From assembly GCF_020166495.1 (NCBI RefSeq), contig NZ_JAINZS010000004.1, positions 434,001 to 498,000 on the forward strand: a DNA stretch of 64,000 bases, written 5' to 3'. Position numbers and translations under genes: made by a program. Origin of the DNA: Robertkochia aurantiaca. Its GTDB lineage: Bacteria > Bacteroidota > Bacteroidia > Flavobacteriales > Flavobacteriaceae. Positions 63,901 through 64,000 of the stretch are shown here, piece after piece; positions within the stretch are counted from its first letter, which is position 1, and each line of letters opens with the position of its first letter. The notes beneath the pieces are model-generated. The model ran no database searches, was not told the DNA's origin, and saw nothing but the letters and a program-made list of their open reading frames with translations.

Positions 63901-64000
63901 CTTCCGCGTCATGTCGTTCCAGATATCGGTATAACGCATGACAGCCTCCTTACAGGCCTTGTTGTAATCTTCAACAGAGATTTTGGTACCTATGTCTTCT
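60913..64000 (-). CDS. ileS: Isoleucine-tRNA ligase, 5' end outside the window
   Basis: About 1028 residues of a class I synthetase are visible; the frame is open to the right edge and includes EDIGTKISVEDYNKACKEAV before the first in-window ATG, so the gene starts beyond 64000. The editing domain (TTPWTLPSNTAL, DDAKVAREAE with GTGIVHTAPTFGADD), DVWFDSGSMPYAQW, the KMSKR loop (KNGQKMSKRLGN) and the anticodon and C-terminal domains are present. It is the long, eukaryote-like type with an extended C-terminus. It charges tRNA-Ile and heads the unit with traR. Confidence 0.97.
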   Translation of the reverse strand, partial: EDIGTKISVEDYNKACKEAVMRYTDIWNDMTRKIGYWVDMQDPYVTYEPKYMETVWWLLKNIYDQGLIYKGYTIQPYSPKAGTGLSSHELNQPGTYKDVTDTTVTAQFKTVDESLPEILRGYGEVHLLAWTTTPWTLPSNTALTVGKKIDYVLVRTYNLYTHQPTHVVLAKNLVNSVFSGKFRKAKDEADLESYTEKDKKVPYLVIKAFKGSDLLGVRYEQLLDYAKPYRDAENAFRVIAGDFVTTEDGTGIVHTAPTFGADDAKVAREAEPEVPPMLVLDDQNNPVPLVDLQGRFREELPEIGGKYVKNEYYTGLEAPEKSVDVEIAIKLKEENKAFKVEKYVHSYPHCWRTDKPVLYYPLDSWFIKVTEVKERMFELNQQINWKPKATGEGRFGNWLQNANDWNLSRSRFWGIPLPIWRTEDGKEEVIIGSVKQLKEEMNKAVEAGLMKEDIFPDFKIGDMSDENYDHIDLHKNVVDQIVLVSPSGKPMKREADLIDVWFDSGSMPYAQWHYPFENREMIDGKDAFPADYIAEGVDQTRGWFYTLHAIGTMVFDSVAYKNVVSNGLVLDKNGQKMSKRLGNAVDPFETINTYGPDATRWYMISNANPWDNLKFDLEGVAEVRRKFFGTLYNTYSFFSLYANIDGFDYTEPDVPFDKRPEIDRWILSELNTLTKKVDEAYSDYEPTRAARAVSDFVQENLSNWYVRLSRRRFWKGDYGQDKISAYQTLYTCLETVAKLAAPIAPFYMDRLYTDLIKATGKEKFQSVHLADFPVSEEKYIDDQLESRMEKAQRISSLVLSLRKKEGIKVRQPLMKVMIPVRDQLQKSEIRAVEDLIKSEVNVKEIELLDDASDILIKQIKPNFKVLGPRFGKDMRLITSEISKFGQEEIQEIEQNGSISIEINGKSITLGIDEVEISSQDIEGWLVASSGNITVALDVTITEDLRKEGVARELVNRIQNLRKDSGFEVTDKIDVKLQKDGVVENAVRSNLEYIKTETLAAQLNFEDHLESGTEVAFDEVKTKLFIQKH

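Overview
The window reads as a stretch of ordinary chromosome from a member of the Flavobacteriia (Bacteroidota), most likely Flavobacteriaceae. The evidence is four TonB-dependent receptors without Shine-Dalgarno-rich leaders, lipoproteins with acidic residues just after the lipobox cysteine, flavobacterial families (DUF4270, Oar-like receptor, single-cysteine TraR/DksA, short AtpC), and promoters matching the Bacteroidota -7 element TAnnTTTG. I saw no tRNA, rRNA, CRISPR array, insertion sequence, phage gene or recognised defence system. Coding density is very high; the only gap above 300 bases (51158-51473) holds a candidate small RNA.

Layout. 1-2288: the end of a serine hydrolase, an NhaC-type antiporter and recX. 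2295-8738 (minus): a biotin block, bioF-bioD-bioA-ketoacyl synthase tightly packed, then bioB behind its own promoter, then a JmjC/cupin-like protein. 8839-12532: an M61 peptidase converging on atpD-atpC across a shared terminator. 12759-17023: a TonB receptor with an SGNH-hydrolase surface lipoprotein. 17111-21493: a one-domain GT5 glycogen synthase-like protein, a DUF4270 lipoprotein and glmS. 21603-26336: panC, panD, a flippase-like membrane protein, an esterase-like protein and radA. 26345-36033: an aldo/keto reductase, exonuclease III, a siderophore-type TonB receptor, glyS, a coiled-coil membrane protein, a ComF-like protein, a Big_5 lipoprotein and a nitrilase-family amidase. 36059-42578: a TonB receptor plus DUF5689/lamin-tail lipoprotein, divergent from a secreted endonuclease/exonuclease/phosphatase. 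42534-51157: a cytochrome-b-like membrane protein, an Oar-like receptor, and a four-gene unit DUF3108-TDO-M23 peptidase-pgi. 51474-53887: tyrosine catabolism (homogentisate dioxygenase, HPPD). 53951-64000: a patatin/Omp85-type protein, uvrC, a receiver-like protein, 5-formyl-THF cyclo-ligase, lspA, a DUF4097-like protein, TraR and the bulk of ileS, which runs off the right edge.

The points most worth a second look are: a FabF/FabB-type ketoacyl synthase locked into the biotin operon, which may mark an uncharacterised pimeloyl route; a promoter-hairpin-hairpin-terminator unit that looks like a small RNA of about 105 nt; several genes where a TAnnTTTG-like box ends four bases before the start codon, suggesting leaderless mRNAs; the outer-membrane receptor/DUF5689-LTD/phosphodiesterase locus; and enzymes with altered key residues (an esterase-like protein with Gly at the nucleophile position, an M23 peptidase with HxC for HxH, a TraR protein without its zinc finger). 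No clearly new multi-gene system was found.
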